From positions 62,001 through 126,000 of the forward strand of contig JAIYAC010000016.1 of NCBI GenBank assembly GCA_027489245.1: 64,000 nucleotides of DNA. The letters run 5' to 3'. The position numbers were made by a program, and so were the translations under genes. Under the pieces are notes generated by a model, which was given only the letters and a program-made list of their open reading frames with translations, was not told the origin of the DNA and did not search any database. The DNA comes from Neisseriaceae bacterium (GTDB lineage Bacteria; Pseudomonadota; Gammaproteobacteria; Burkholderiales; Chromobacteriaceae). Shown piece after piece: positions 1 to 9,497 of this stretch; the stretch's first letter is position 1; each line of letters starts with the position of its first letter.

Positions 1-566
<566 letters not shown>

Positions 567-581
567 GGAGTCCTCCCCGGC

Positions 582-1493
582 TTAGCGATCTTTCGGGTCC
601 AGCGCATCGCGCAGGCCGTCACCGACATAGTTGGCACAGTACAGCGTCACGGACAGGAACAAGCCTGGCACCAGCAGCATCCACGGCTGGCTCTCCATTA
701 CTTTCTGGCCTTCCTGCACCAGTACACCCCAGCTGGTATTGGGTTCTTGCACACCCAAGCCCAGGAAGGACAGCACCGACTCGGTCATGATCACACCAGG
801 AATGGTGATCGTGGCGTACACCACCACAATGCCCAGCAGGTTAGGCACGATGTGGCGGAAAATAATAGCGAACTGCGATACGCCAATGGCGTGCGCTGCT
901 TCGACAAATTCCTTGGATTTCAGCGACAGGGTCTGACCGCGCACGATACGCGCCATATCCAGCCAAGAGATGGCACCTAGCGCAACGAACATCAGGTACA
1001 GGTCGCGACCGAAAAAGGTCATCAGCAGAATGGCAAACAGCATGAACGGCAGCGCGTACAGCACATCGACGATACGCATCATCAGTGCATCGACCTTGCC
1101 ACCAAAAAAGCCGGCAATCGCCCCCCAGGACACACCGATGATCACCGATACCAACGTACCGACGATGCCTACCTGGAAGGTGATGCCGCCCCCTTGCAGG
1201 GTACGCGCCAGCAGGTCGCGGCCCAGCTCATCAGTACCCAGATAATGGCCGTTGGCCAGCGTGGGTGCCAGGCTCAAGGCATTCCAGTCGGTCGCGTCAT
1301 GGGTGTGTTGCAGCATGTACGGGCCAACCACGATGATCAAGCCGATCAGGATCAGGATCACCAGCGAGGCAACGGCAGCTTTGTTCTTCATGAAGCGGCG
1401 GCGTGCATCAGCCCACGGGCTGCGGCCTTCCACCACTTCACTGATATTGGACAGCGTGCTGACCAATTGATCGTTTTTAGTTTTGGTATTCAT
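582..1493 (-). CDS. oppC: Oligopeptide ABC transporter permease OppC
   Basis: Inner-membrane permease subunit that pairs with OppB to form the peptide channel. The 303-residue product begins MNTKTKNDQL and has an N-terminal transmembrane segment (AAVASLVILILIGLIIVVGPYM, read in parts) followed by a BPD_transp_1 domain. The EAA-type loop that contacts the ATPase is seen as EAAHAIGVSQFAIIFRHIVPN. The start is set at 1491-1493 because a GGGAG ribosome-binding site lies 5 nt upstream; an upstream in-frame start at 1553 would overlap oppB by 47 nt. It lies between oppB (13-nt gap) and oppD (15-nt gap), all on one transcript. Confidence 0.94.
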   Translation of the reverse strand: MNTKTKNDQLVSTLSNISEVVEGRSPWADARRRFMKNKAAVASLVILILIGLIIVVGPYMLQHTHDATDWNALSLAPTLANGHYLGTDELGRDLLARTLQGGGITFQVGIVGTLVSVIIGVSWGAIAGFFGGKVDALMMRIVDVLYALPFMLFAILLMTFFGRDLYLMFVALGAISWLDMARIVRGQTLSLKSKEFVEAAHAIGVSQFAIIFRHIVPNLLGIVVVYATITIPGVIMTESVLSFLGLGVQEPNTSWGVLVQEGQKVMESQPWMLLVPGLFLSVTLYCANYVGDGLRDALDPKDR

Positions 1494-1506
1494 GTCAGGC
1501 TCCCGA

Positions 1507-2442
1507 TCAGTAACGGATACGCGGGTCGAGCATCGCGTAGACGATATCGACAATCAGGTTGAACACCACGGTAAACACGGCCACCAGTACCACCAGACCC
1601 AGTACCAGGGTGTAGTCGCGGTTTACGGCGCCGGTCACCAGCAGGCGACCCAGACCAGGAATGGAGAAGATGGATTCTGTTACCACCGCTTGGGCAATAG
1701 CCGATACGGCCATCGGGCCCAACAGGGTCACTACCGGCAGCAGCGCAGGGCGCAGGGCATGGCGCACGATAATGACGCGCATCGGCAGGCCTTTTGCCTT
1801 GGCGGTGCGGATGAAGTTGGAGTTCATCACCTCGATCAGGCTACCGCGCATCACGCGGCCTAGTGTGGCCACGTTGACAATGGTAAGCAGGGCAACCGGT
1901 AACAAGGCGAACTGCACAATGCTCCAGTTCGGGTCATCGTAAGACCAGCCACCGGCCGGGACGACTTTCATCCACAAGGCAAAGAACAGGATCAGGATAG
2001 GGCCCGTTACAAACGACGGCACGGCATGGCCGAAGTTACCCAGAAACATCACGAAATAATCCGCAATGCTGTTCTGGCGCAAGGCAGCAATCACCCCCAG
2101 GGAGATACCCAGCACGATGGCGATCAGCAGCGCGGTGCCACCAATAGCTGCCGACTTGGGCAATGCCTGGGCAACCAGCTGGTTGACCGACCAGTCTGCG
2201 TAGCGGAAGGACGCACCCAGATCGCCATGCAGCAGGTTATTGAGGTAGTAGCCAAACTGCACGTGCAGCGGCTCGTTCAGATGGTACTTGGCTTCCAGGT
2301 TAGCCAGCACTTCGGGGGCAATCTTCTTCTCGCCGTCGAAAGGACCACCGGGGGCGAGTTGAAGCATGATGAAACAGAGGGTGATAACGGAAAATACCGT
2401 TGGTACCGCCCCGAATACACGCTTAATAACGTAAGACCACAT
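1507..2442 (-). CDS. oppB: Oligopeptide ABC transporter permease OppB
   Basis: Inner-membrane permease of the opp system, 311 residues, near the usual 306 of E. coli OppB. It starts MWSYVIKRVFGAVPTVF with a typical first transmembrane helix, then a periplasmic loop and a six-helix permease domain carrying the EAA loop (RTAKAKGLPMRVIIVRHALRPAL, read in parts). It ends LDPRIRY, as is common for OppB/DppB. It follows oppA after a 180-nt gap that contains a hairpin, and precedes oppC. Confidence 0.94.
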   Translation of the reverse strand: MWSYVIKRVFGAVPTVFSVITLCFIMLQLAPGGPFDGEKKIAPEVLANLEAKYHLNEPLHVQFGYYLNNLLHGDLGASFRYADWSVNQLVAQALPKSAAIGGTALLIAIVLGISLGVIAALRQNSIADYFVMFLGNFGHAVPSFVTGPILILFFALWMKVVPAGGWSYDDPNWSIVQFALLPVALLTIVNVATLGRVMRGSLIEVMNSNFIRTAKAKGLPMRVIIVRHALRPALLPVVTLLGPMAVSAIAQAVVTESIFSIPGLGRLLVTGAVNRDYTLVLGLVVLVAVFTVVFNLIVDIVYAMLDPRIRY

Positions 2443-2511
2443 TGGGATAAAACTCCATGTACCTAGGACATGTGCATGCCCTATGACGCTGTAGGCGCTA
2501 GATAAAGCAAT

Positions 2512-2534
2512 CCGGGCAGTGGATAACTGCCCGG
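2512..2534 (-). promoter_or_regulatory. Intercistronic hairpin between oppA and oppB
   Basis: A perfect 9-bp inverted repeat (CCGGGCAGT, 5-nt loop, ACTGCCCGG) lies in the 180-nt gap between oppA and oppBCD. No U-run follows it on the minus strand, so it is probably a processing or 3'-end stabilising structure rather than a full terminator. Such a hairpin would let the binding protein be made in excess over the permease, which is the usual stoichiometry for these systems. The role is inferred. Confidence 0.45.
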
Positions 2535-2622
2535 AGGCTGACCGTAGGCACGGTGATGCGTCAAAAACACTAGTGAAAAACCCGCCCGGCAGCCGAAGCC
2601 ACCATGACGGGTTAACGACTAA

Positions 2623-4239
2623 TTATTTCTTGATGATGTAGAAATCGCTAGTACGGAAGCGGTCAAAGCTGTTGGTGGTGTAGTAGCCGCCAACGTAAGG
2701 CTTCACGGTACGCGCTTGTACATACTGGTACAGCGGGATCAGCGGGTAGTCATCCATCGCCAGCTTGGAAGCCTGGGTCATCAGGGCTTTACGCTTGGCT
2801 TGGTCGGTTTGCTGGTTGCCTTGGGCCATCAGCTCGTCAACCTTCTTGTTGCAGTATTGCTGGTCGTTCTGGTCGCTGTCGCAACGAACCAGATCCAGGA
2901 AGGTGGTCGCGTCGTTGTAGTCAGCGTTCCAGCCGTTACGTGCAACCTGGTACTGGCCGGAGTGACGGGTCTTCAGGAATACTTTGAATTCCTGGTTTTC
3001 CATCGAGGCGCTCAGACCCAGCTTGGTTTTCCACTCGGAGGAGATGAACAGACCTACGCGTTTGTGCGACTCGGAGGTGTTGTACATCAGTTTCAGCGGA
3101 GTAGCGGAGGTTACGCCTGCTGCGGCCAACAGTTTCTTGGCTTCGGCAACGCGTTTTTCCATCGGCCATTTTGCCCATTCGTACGGGGTAACGTCAGCAC
3201 CGGCAGTACCTTGTACCATCAGGCTGTAAGCAGGTACCTGGCCTTCGCCCAGCAGCTTCTGGGTCAGGATGTCACGGTCGATGACCATGGACAGGGCCTG
3301 GCGAACGCGCTTGTCTTTCAGTACCGGGTCTTTATTGTTCAGACCGTAGTAGTACAGCGCAATGTTGCGCAATGCGCTCAGTTCTTTCGGCATTTCTGCC
3401 TTCAGTGCCTGGAAGGTACCAGCCGGGATACGCAGGGTCATGTCAACCTGGCCAGCTTTGTACATCTTCAGGGCAGCATCTTCGCTCTCGGTCGGGTCGA
3501 AGGTTACTTTGGTGATGACAGTGTTTTTGGCATCCCAGTATTTGGCGTTCTTTTCCAGCACGATGCGGCTGTTAGGGATCCAGTCTTTCAGCACGTAAGC
3601 GCCGTTGGATACCAGGTTGCCCGGCTTGGTGAAGTCTTTGCCGAATTTCTCGAAGGAGGCTTTGTGCAGCGGCGCCATGGTGGAGTTAGCCAGCATGTCA
3701 GGCAGGAAAGCTACCGGGATCTCGGTTTTGATTTCCAGGGTGTTTTTGTCCAGTGCCTTGATGCCCAGCTCGGCTGGCTGCTTCTTGCCAGACATGATGT
3801 CTTTGCCGTTAGCAATAAATTCGTGGAACAGACCGTACTTGGTAGCGGTCTTCGGATCCACGGTACGGCGCCAGGAGTATACGAAATCGTCAGCGGTTAC
3901 CGGATCGCCGTTGGACCATTTTGCGTCTTTACGCAGGTTGAAGATCCAGGTGGTAGCGTCTTTCTGCTTCCAGGAAGTGGCGACGCCCGGCACGATTTTG
4001 CCGGTGTTTTCTACAGCGGTCAGGCCTTCGAACAGGTCACGGGCAATGTTGTTGGCCGTGGTGGTCTCGATCTGGGAAATATCCAGGGATTCCGGTTCGG
4101 AGCCGTTGCTACGCACCAGTTCCTGTTTCGGGTCCAGTTTTACGCCAGCCGGTACTTTTGCAGCGAATGCTGCGCCGGAAGCACCAAATGCGATGGCAAC
4201 AGAGGCTGCTACAACGCTGAAGGAAATCGATTTTTTCAT
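2623..4239 (-). CDS. oppA: Periplasmic oligopeptide-binding protein OppA
   Basis: Solute-binding protein (SBP_bac_5 family) that captures peptides in the periplasm and delivers them to OppBCDF. The 538-residue product has a signal peptide MKKSISFSVVAASVAIAFGA ending with AFA-AKVP, then the family features VRSNGSEPESLDI, NIARDLFEGL, WSNGDPVTADDFVYSWRR and KNPV-type core segments; mature length fits E. coli OppA (543 aa precursor). The start at 4237-4239 has an AGGAG site 5 nt upstream; the open frame extends 36 codons further but without the signal-peptide logic. First gene of the opp operon. Confidence 0.95.
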   Translation of the reverse strand: MKKSISFSVVAASVAIAFGASGAAFAAKVPAGVKLDPKQELVRSNGSEPESLDISQIETTTANNIARDLFEGLTAVENTGKIVPGVATSWKQKDATTWIFNLRKDAKWSNGDPVTADDFVYSWRRTVDPKTATKYGLFHEFIANGKDIMSGKKQPAELGIKALDKNTLEIKTEIPVAFLPDMLANSTMAPLHKASFEKFGKDFTKPGNLVSNGAYVLKDWIPNSRIVLEKNAKYWDAKNTVITKVTFDPTESEDAALKMYKAGQVDMTLRIPAGTFQALKAEMPKELSALRNIALYYYGLNNKDPVLKDKRVRQALSMVIDRDILTQKLLGEGQVPAYSLMVQGTAGADVTPYEWAKWPMEKRVAEAKKLLAAAGVTSATPLKLMYNTSESHKRVGLFISSEWKTKLGLSASMENQEFKVFLKTRHSGQYQVARNGWNADYNDATTFLDLVRCDSDQNDQQYCNKKVDELMAQGNQQTDQAKRKALMTQASKLAMDDYPLIPLYQYVQARTVKPYVGGYYTTNSFDRFRTSDFYIIKK

Positions 4240-4465
4240 ATTCTCCTGCTCTCCTTGAACAGAGGTGGCCCGTCTTGTTGCGGGCCCCCCGAGAAAAACA
4301 AACTGTGTGTATACAGTACGCAAAGGCGAGGCAATTATGCACAGCACACATGGCTACTACAAGCCCCGAATCGTCACTTCAGCGTCACATTGCTTGTGAT
4401 GCGTAGCATTTCCTGCACTTATTCCTTTCAGCTAAGCAATTTTGGACTAGCTACATGAGCATTAC

Positions 4466-5497
4466 TCATGGTACGCATCGCCATTGCACATACTCCCCCG
4501 CACGTAGCGGAACAAGCTCGTCATTTCCATAAGACAAGGTAGCCGGTACCTGCCATGCTTCGCGAACCAAGCTTAAGGTGTCTGTATTGCGCGGCAGTTG
4601 ATAAAAATCAGGTCCGTTGAAACTGGCGAAGGCTTCCAGCTTGTCCAGTGCGCCAGCCGCGTCAAAAGCCTCGGCGTATAGCTCGATAGCGGCGTTGGCG
4701 GTATACATGCCGGCACAGCCGCAGGCATTTTCCTTGGTGTGGCGGGCGTGCGGCGCGCTGTCGGTGCCCAGGAAGAATTTTTTGCTGCCACTGGTCGCAG
4801 CCGCGACGAGCGCCTCGCGGTGCGTTTCACGCTTCAGCACCGGCAGGCAGTAGTGATGCGGGCGAATGCCACCGGTAAACAGCGCGTTACGGTTCATCAG
4901 CAGGTGGTGGGCAGTGATGGTGGCGGCGATATTGTCACCGGCTGCGGCCACGTACTCGGCGGCCTGGCGGGTAGTGATGTGCTCGAACACCACGCGCAGC
5001 GTGGGCAGGCGCTTGAGCAGCGGCTCGAATACGGTGTCGATGAACACCGCTTCGCGGTCGAATACGTCGATGGCCGGGTCAGTGACTTCACCATGTACCA
5101 GCAGCGGCATGCCTACCTCGGCCATGGCTTCCAGCGCGGCCATGGCGTTGTTCACATCGCGCACCCCGGCATCCGAGTTGGTGGTGGCACCGGCCGGGTA
5201 CAGCTTGATGCCGTGTACAAAACCGCTGGCTTTGGCCAGACGCACTTCTTCGGCAGTGGTGGTTTCAGTCAGGTACAGGGTCATCAATGGCTCGAAGGTA
5301 CTGCCGGCCGGGCGTGCTGCCAGAATGCGTTCGCGGTAGGCTGCGGCCAACTCGACCGTAGTCACCGGCGGTTTCAGGTTGGGCATGATGATGGCACGAC
5401 CCATCTGGCGGCAGGTGTCCGGCAGCACGGCAGCCAACGCTTCGCCATCGCGAACATGCAGATGCCAGTCATCGGGGCGGGTAATGGTGAGTTTCAT
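4466..5497 (-). CDS. pyrC: Dihydroorotase PyrC
   Basis: Catalyses reversible cyclisation of N-carbamoyl-aspartate to dihydroorotate, the third step of pyrimidine synthesis, in the cytoplasm. The 343 residues match the E. coli-type class II dihydroorotase: [14 protein letters not shown] at the N-terminus (HxH metal ligands), [11 protein letters not shown], the [14 protein letters not shown] segment with the carbamylated-lysine position, [28 protein letters not shown] and LGTDSAPH with the catalytic aspartate. AAGG precedes the ATG by about 8 nt. Monocistronic on minus, downstream of the TusA-family gene but separated from it by that gene's terminator. Confidence 0.97.
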   Translation of the reverse strand: MKLTITRPDDWHLHVRDGEALAAVLPDTCRQMGRAIIMPNLKPPVTTVELAAAYRERILAARPAGSTFEPLMTLYLTETTTAEEVRLAKASGFVHGIKLYPAGATTNSDAGVRDVNNAMAALEAMAEVGMPLLVHGEVTDPAIDVFDREAVFIDTVFEPLLKRLPTLRVVFEHITTRQAAEYVAAAGDNIAATITAHHLLMNRNALFTGGIRPHHYCLPVLKRETHREALVAAATSGSKKFFLGTDSAPHARHTKENACGCAGMYTANAAIELYAEAFDAAGALDKLEAFASFNGPDFYQLPRNTDTLSLVREAWQVPATLSYGNDELVPLRAGEYVQWRCVP

Positions 5498-5532
5498 TGT
5501 TTAACCTTATGCAATCAGCAAGATAAAGAAAA

Positions 5533-5550
5533 GGCGCCACCCTGGGCGCC
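5533..5550 (-). terminator. Intrinsic terminator of the TusA-family gene
   Basis: GGCGCC, 6-nt spacer, GGCGCC, followed on the minus strand by TTTTCTTTATCTT. It begins 7 nt after the stop of the small sulfurtransferase-like gene and lies upstream of pyrC, so pyrC must have its own promoter or depend on read-through. Confidence 0.75.
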
Positions 5551-5556
5551 TGTTTG

Positions 5557-5787
5557 TCATTTACGGCGAATCAACAGCGCAAAACGGCCGTCTGGCTGCA
5601 CCAGCGATTCCAGCAGCACATTGCCAGTCTGGCGGCAGAAGGCTTCAAAATCCTTGGGGGCACCGGGGTCGGTGGCCAGCACCGACAGCACCTTGCCGCT
5701 ATCCATGGTCGCCAGGGCTTTCTTGGCACGCAGGATAGGCAGGGGGCAATTCAAACCGGACAGATCCAGCGCGATATCTGGCTGCAT
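5557..5787 (-). CDS. TusA/SirA-family sulfurtransferase-like protein
   Basis: Small cytoplasmic protein of the TusA (SirA-like) fold, which typically carries persulfide sulfur for tRNA thiolation or cofactor synthesis. The 76-residue product contains the diagnostic CPxP motif in LSGLNCPLPILRAKKALATM, a few residues into the domain, followed by the usual beta-alpha-beta-alpha-beta pattern. The ATG at 5785-5787 was chosen because GGAGG lies 8 nt upstream; a longer reading to 5823 adds 12 unsupported residues. Which TusA subfamily (TusA, YedF, YeeD) cannot be decided from context; neighbours pyrC and a TANGO2-like gene do not help. Confidence 0.85.
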   Translation of the reverse strand: MQPDIALDLSGLNCPLPILRAKKALATMDSGKVLSVLATDPGAPKDFEAFCRQTGNVLLESLVQPDGRFALLIRRK

Positions 5788-5840
5788 ACACTCATCCTCC
5801 AGGCGTATAGCGGTTACAATCAAACCGTTATTTTAAGGGC

Positions 5841-5859
5841 CTTGGGCCAAATGCCCAAG
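5841..5859 (+). promoter_or_regulatory. Small hairpin in the leader of the NRDE gene
   Basis: CTTGGGC, 5-nt loop, GCCCAAG ends 8 nt before the ATG at 5868, in the 80-nt divergent intergenic region. It lies where the ribosome would load, so it could tune translation; no U-run follows, so it is not a terminator. Confidence 0.3.
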
Positions 5860-5867
5860 AACAGCAC

Positions 5868-6641
5868 ATGTGCATTATTGCTTTTGCCTACAAGACCCCG
5901 GCACTGGGCCCGCTGTGCCTGCTGGCCAACCGTGACGAATACTACGCCCGCCCTGCCCTGCCGCTGGATTTCTGGCCAGATTACCCGCAAATCCTGGGTG
6001 GCCGCGATGTACAAGCCGGCGGCAGCTGGATGGCTATCGACACCCGTGGCCGCTTTGCGGCCGTGACCCACATTCGCGAAGGGCGGCCAGCCAAAGCGCC
6101 ACGCTCGCGTGGCGAGCTGGTGCAGCGCTTTGTCAGCGGGGACGACAGTGCACTGGATTTCGGGCAATGGCTGAAGCAACACGTTAGCGAATTCGGGCCG
6201 TTTAATCTGATTTTCGGGCAGGTGGGCGACCTGCTGCACTTCAACAGCCGCACCAAGGCGTTAAACCGGGTTGCGCCGGGCATCCACGTGCTGTCCAACG
6301 CCGACATGGACACGCGCTGGTATAAAAGCGAGCAGCTACGCAGCCAGCTAAGCACGCTGAAACGCCCGCCTGCCGACGCCGAAGTACTACCGTGGCTGAT
6401 GAACGCGCAGCCGGCGCTGCCGGAGCAGTTACCCAATACCGGCGTCGGTTCGGCACTGGAAAAAATGCTGTCGCCGGTCTTTATCGTTGGCCGCGACTAC
6501 GGCACACGCTGCAGCAGCATCATGAACGTTTCGGCACGCGGCGATGTCAGTTTTACCGAGGTAAGCTACGGCATGGGTGGGCGCGAAAGCGGACGCCGCC
6601 GCCATCAGCTTCGTATTGGACAAATCAGGAAAATACCGTGA
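5868..6641 (+). CDS. TANGO2/NRDE family protein
   Basis: A 257-residue protein of the NRDE (Ser/Thr-rich, TANGO2-like) family. It begins MCIIAFAY, with the conserved N-terminal cysteine, and has LLANRDEYYARPALPLDFW with the name-giving NRDE motif, then GGRDVQAGGSWMAIDTRGRFAAVTH and RGELV. These are the family's strongest blocks; the rest (HVLSNADMDTRW, RCSSIMNVSARGDVSFTE) also fits. Human TANGO2 is implicated in lipid or haem handling, but the bacterial role is not settled, so no function is assigned. It overlaps the next gene by 4 nt (GTGA), implying translational coupling. Confidence 0.88.
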   Translation: MCIIAFAYKTPALGPLCLLANRDEYYARPALPLDFWPDYPQILGGRDVQAGGSWMAIDTRGRFAAVTHIREGRPAKAPRSRGELVQRFVSGDDSALDFGQWLKQHVSEFGPFNLIFGQVGDLLHFNSRTKALNRVAPGIHVLSNADMDTRWYKSEQLRSQLSTLKRPPADAEVLPWLMNAQPALPEQLPNTGVGSALEKMLSPVFIVGRDYGTRCSSIMNVSARGDVSFTEVSYGMGGRESGRRRHQLRIGQIRKIP

Positions 6642-7153
6642 AAACCCGTCTTATCATGCTAGGCCTGCTATGTGCGGCCAACCTGGCCCACGCGGACATG
6701 CTGGATAAAATGAATAACCGCAAAGGCAGCTATCAGCCTGAAACAGCGTGGCAGGAACAAGTCTTGCCCCTGCCCGGCTACCCTGTGACAGCGCAATGGG
6801 TAGAGCTGGATACCCCGGTGACCGTCAAGCCGCGCGTTTTTGTCGACAGCAATAGCCTCATGCTGGCAGAAGATCGCACGGTGCGCTTTATCCTGCGCCA
6901 GCTAAGCAGTAGTGGTATCGACAATATCAGCCTGGAAGGGATGCACTGCGGCGAGCGTACCCAGCGCAGCTTTGCCTTTGCCGATACCACAGGACAGCGC
7001 TGGATTACGTCCCAGCGGGCCGAATGGCGCAGGCTGGATGGCAACAATACCTTGCTTCAAACCGTCATTAAAGCGCTTTGCCCCGAGGATGCACCACCGC
7101 TGAACGCTGAAGAACTGGCGGCCAACCTGAAACAGGCCACCAAGCGGCGCTAA
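6638..7153 (+). CDS. CNP1-like family secreted protein
   Basis: A 171-residue exported protein of unknown function that resembles the CNP1-like family found in beta- and gammaproteobacteria. It reads from a GTG that overlaps the upstream stop by 4 nt, with AGGA about 8 nt before it. A signal peptide KTRLIMLGLLCAANLAHA ends in AHA-DM. The mature part has the pattern WQEQVLPLPGYP and EDRTVRFILRQLSSSGIDNIS, with two cysteines (HCGERT and ALCPED) that could form a disulfide in the periplasm. It is transcribed with the NRDE-family gene. Family assignment is from recalled pattern and is moderate; no activity can be inferred. Confidence 0.7.
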   Translation: MKTRLIMLGLLCAANLAHADMLDKMNNRKGSYQPETAWQEQVLPLPGYPVTAQWVELDTPVTVKPRVFVDSNSLMLAEDRTVRFILRQLSSSGIDNISLEGMHCGERTQRSFAFADTTGQRWITSQRAEWRRLDGNNTLLQTVIKALCPEDAPPLNAEELAANLKQATKRR

Positions 7154-7171
7154 ACTGGCTATCCACTTGGC

Positions 7172-7210
7172 AAAACACCCCTTGTCTGCTTTACAGGCAA
7201 GGGGTGTTTT
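7172..7210. terminator. Bidirectional terminator between the CNP1-like gene and lpxC
   Basis: A perfect 13-bp inverted repeat (AAAACACCCCTTG / CAAGGGGTGTTTT) with a 13-nt loop, A-run on one side and T-run on the other. It sits between two convergent genes and should end both the plus transcript and the dcw/lpxC minus transcript. Confidence 0.88.
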
Positions 7211-7252
7211 TTATTCATACCGCACCAACAGACGCGGGGCGGTGCGCCAGAC

Positions 7253-8167
7253 TCAAACCAACTCTGGCAGCCGATGAAAGCTGCCCGGCGCATCTTCCGG
7301 GTTGTCAAACGTGACGAACTCCCACGCGTCGGGGTTCGCCAGCATGACACGTAACAGTTTATTGTTCATGGCATGGCCGGATTTGTGGCCACTGAATGCC
7401 GCGATAAGCGGGTGCCCAGCGATGTACAGGTCACCGATGGCATCCAGAATCTTGTGGCGGACAAACTCATCCGGAAAGCGCAGGCCCTCCGGGTTCAGCA
7501 CATATTCGTCATCGATCACGATGGCGTTATTCAGGTTGCCACCGCGGCCCAGCCCGTGACTGCGCATGTACTCTACTTCGTGCATGAAACCGAAAGTACG
7601 GGCGCGGCTGATCTCTTCGATGTAGGAATGGTTGGCAAAGTCCACGCTCACCGTCTGCGGGGCACGGTTGAACGCCGGGTGGTTGAACTCGATAGACAGC
7701 TGTACGCTAAAGCCGTCGTGCGGCGCCAGCTTTACCCACTTGTCGCCCTCCACCACCTCTACCGTTTGCTTGACGCGAATAAATTTCTTGGCAGCTGATT
7801 GCTCCTCAATCCCCGCCGTTTGCAGCAGGAAAATGAACGGTGCCGCCGAGCCATCCATGATGGGCATCTCGGCACCGGTCACATCCACAATCACATTATC
7901 GATGCCCAGCCCTGCAAAAGCGGACATCAGGTGTTCGATCGTACCGACACGCACACCGGTCTCGGTGACCAGTGTCGAGGAGAGGCGCGTGTCGTTCACG
8001 AGCGCAGGCCGTACCGCCACCTCGTCCTGCGTGGGCAGGTCGGTGCGGCGGAACACAATACCGGTATCGGGTGCAGCCGGGTGCAGGGTCAGTTTGACCC
8101 GCTCGCCGGAATGCAGCCCCACGCCAGTGGCGCTGATGGCCTGTTTCAGCGTGCGTTGCAAGATCAT
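7253..8167 (-). CDS. lpxC: UDP-3-O-acyl-N-acetylglucosamine deacetylase LpxC
   Basis: Zinc amidase that commits UDP-3-O-acyl-GlcNAc to lipid A synthesis, in the cytoplasm. The 304 residues (305 in E. coli) start [22 protein letters not shown]. Zinc and catalytic motifs are visible: [16 protein letters not shown] (first His), [29 protein letters not shown] (His and Asp ligands) and [13 protein letters not shown] (catalytic His). It is the last gene of the dcw cluster, 94 nt after ftsZ, and the gap holds two hairpins and possibly its own promoter. Confidence 0.97.
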   Translation of the reverse strand: MILQRTLKQAISATGVGLHSGERVKLTLHPAAPDTGIVFRRTDLPTQDEVAVRPALVNDTRLSSTLVTETGVRVGTIEHLMSAFAGLGIDNVIVDVTGAEMPIMDGSAAPFIFLLQTAGIEEQSAAKKFIRVKQTVEVVEGDKWVKLAPHDGFSVQLSIEFNHPAFNRAPQTVSVDFANHSYIEEISRARTFGFMHEVEYMRSHGLGRGGNLNNAIVIDDEYVLNPEGLRFPDEFVRHKILDAIGDLYIAGHPLIAAFSGHKSGHAMNNKLLRVMLANPDAWEFVTFDNPEDAPGSFHRLPELV

Positions 8168-8206
8168 GATGGGCTTTCGGACATATCGACTGCAGACAGT
8201 TTAGCA

Positions 8207-8250
8207 TAGCCGCGCCATGCGGCTAATTGATTACCATCCAACAATCAATT
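8207..8250. repeat. Two adjoining inverted repeats between ftsZ and lpxC
   Basis: TAGCCGC/GCGGCTA (loop 5 nt, 8207-8225) directly abuts AATTGATT/AATCAATT (loop 10 nt, 8225-8250). Neither has a U-run on the minus strand. They could form mRNA stems after the ftsZ stop, or frame a promoter for lpxC, whose start lies about 40 nt further on. Confidence 0.4.
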
Positions 8251-8261
8251 GCCCCAAGCTA

Positions 8262-9446
8262 TCAATCAGCCTGCTTGCGCAAAAACGCCGGAATATCGTA
8301 AGACTCGCTGACTTCCGGGTCCGAAAAATCGGTGGAAATCGGTGCACGACGGCCACGATTACGCATCACTGCAGGCGTATTCAGGTCGTTGAAATCCATT
8401 TCCATCGCGACATTATCGGTACCGGTTTTCACGATCTTGATGTAATCCGGGCGCTCGTCGCGGTTGCTGACGGGTTTTTGACCCAAGCCGGTCGCGATCA
8501 AGGTCACGCGGATGGTGTCTTCCGGCATGTCTTCCACTTCGGCCGTACCGAACTTGACCTGGGCATCTTCGTCCGCGTACTGGCGGATAATGCCCATGAT
8601 CTCGCGGTATTCGCTCATCTTCAGGCAGCCTGGTGCGGTGGAAATGTTCACCAGCACGCCACGTGCGCCTTCCAGCGTGATGTTGTCCAGCAGCGGGCTG
8701 GCAACGGCTTGCTCGGCGGCTACGCGAGCACGATCGATACCCGAGGCAAAGGCCGAACCCATCATGGCCAGGCCCATCTCGCTCATGACGGCACGCACGT
8801 CGGCGAAATCGACGTTAATCAGGCCTGGGCAGGTAATCACTTCGGAAATACCGGCTACCGCGCCTTTGAGCACGTCGTCAGCAGCACGGAAGGCTTCACG
8901 CATGGTGACGTCTTCGCCCAGTACAGCCATCAGTTTTTCGTTCGGGATCACGATCAGCGAATCCACGTGCTTTTTCAGCAAGTCGATACCATCGTTGGCC
9001 ACACGCAGGCGCTTGCCTTCGTGCTCGAACGGGCGGGTTACCACGCCCACGGTCAGGATGCCCAGCTCTTTGGCTACTTCGGCCACCACCGGGGCAGCAC
9101 CCGTACCGGTACCACCACCCATGCCAGCGGTCACAAAGACCATATTGGCGCCGCGCAGCATCTCGGCGATGCGTTCACGGTCTTCCAGGGCGGCATTGCG
9201 GCCGGTATCCGGGTTGGCACCTGCGCCCAGGCCTTTGGTCAGATTGTTGCCCAGCTGCAGTTTCTGCGGTGCCTTGTTGCGTTTCAGCGCTTGAGCATCC
9301 GTGTTGGCGCAGATGAATTCCACGCCTTGCACCTGGTTACTGATCATGTTGTCGATAGCGTTGCAGCCGCCACCGCCCACACCGATCACCTTGATGACTG
9401 CCTCGGTAGCAGTCTCCTGCATTACTTCGAATACCATGCCGCTCAT
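8262..9446 (-). CDS. ftsZ: Cell division GTPase FtsZ
   Basis: Tubulin homologue that polymerises into the Z-ring at midcell. The 394-residue protein shows the N-terminal glycine-rich IKVIGVGGGGCNAIDNM, the tubulin signature GMGGGTGTGAAPVVAEVAKE, the T7-loop region GLINVDFADVR, a variable linker and the conserved C-terminal peptide YDIPAFLRKQAD that binds FtsA and ZipA. The ATG at 9444-9446 has AGGAGAGG 4 nt upstream. It follows ftsA by 51 nt, as in most proteobacteria. Confidence 0.98.
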   Translation of the reverse strand: MSGMVFEVMQETATEAVIKVIGVGGGGCNAIDNMISNQVQGVEFICANTDAQALKRNKAPQKLQLGNNLTKGLGAGANPDTGRNAALEDRERIAEMLRGANMVFVTAGMGGGTGTGAAPVVAEVAKELGILTVGVVTRPFEHEGKRLRVANDGIDLLKKHVDSLIVIPNEKLMAVLGEDVTMREAFRAADDVLKGAVAGISEVITCPGLINVDFADVRAVMSEMGLAMMGSAFASGIDRARVAAEQAVASPLLDNITLEGARGVLVNISTAPGCLKMSEYREIMGIIRQYADEDAQVKFGTAEVEDMPEDTIRVTLIATGLGQKPVSNRDERPDYIKIVKTGTDNVAMEMDFNDLNTPAVMRNRGRRAPISTDFSDPEVSESYDIPAFLRKQAD

Positions 9447-9497
9447 TTTTCCTCTCCTGTAAAAAGATGAGCTATTGTCGGAATATTCCGTTTTGCC

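Noticed and set aside
2716..4458. 580-codon open frame on plus, opposite oppA
   Set aside because: It is the antisense of a clear OppA; no ribosome-binding site or protein pattern. High GC and codon bias produce many such frames.
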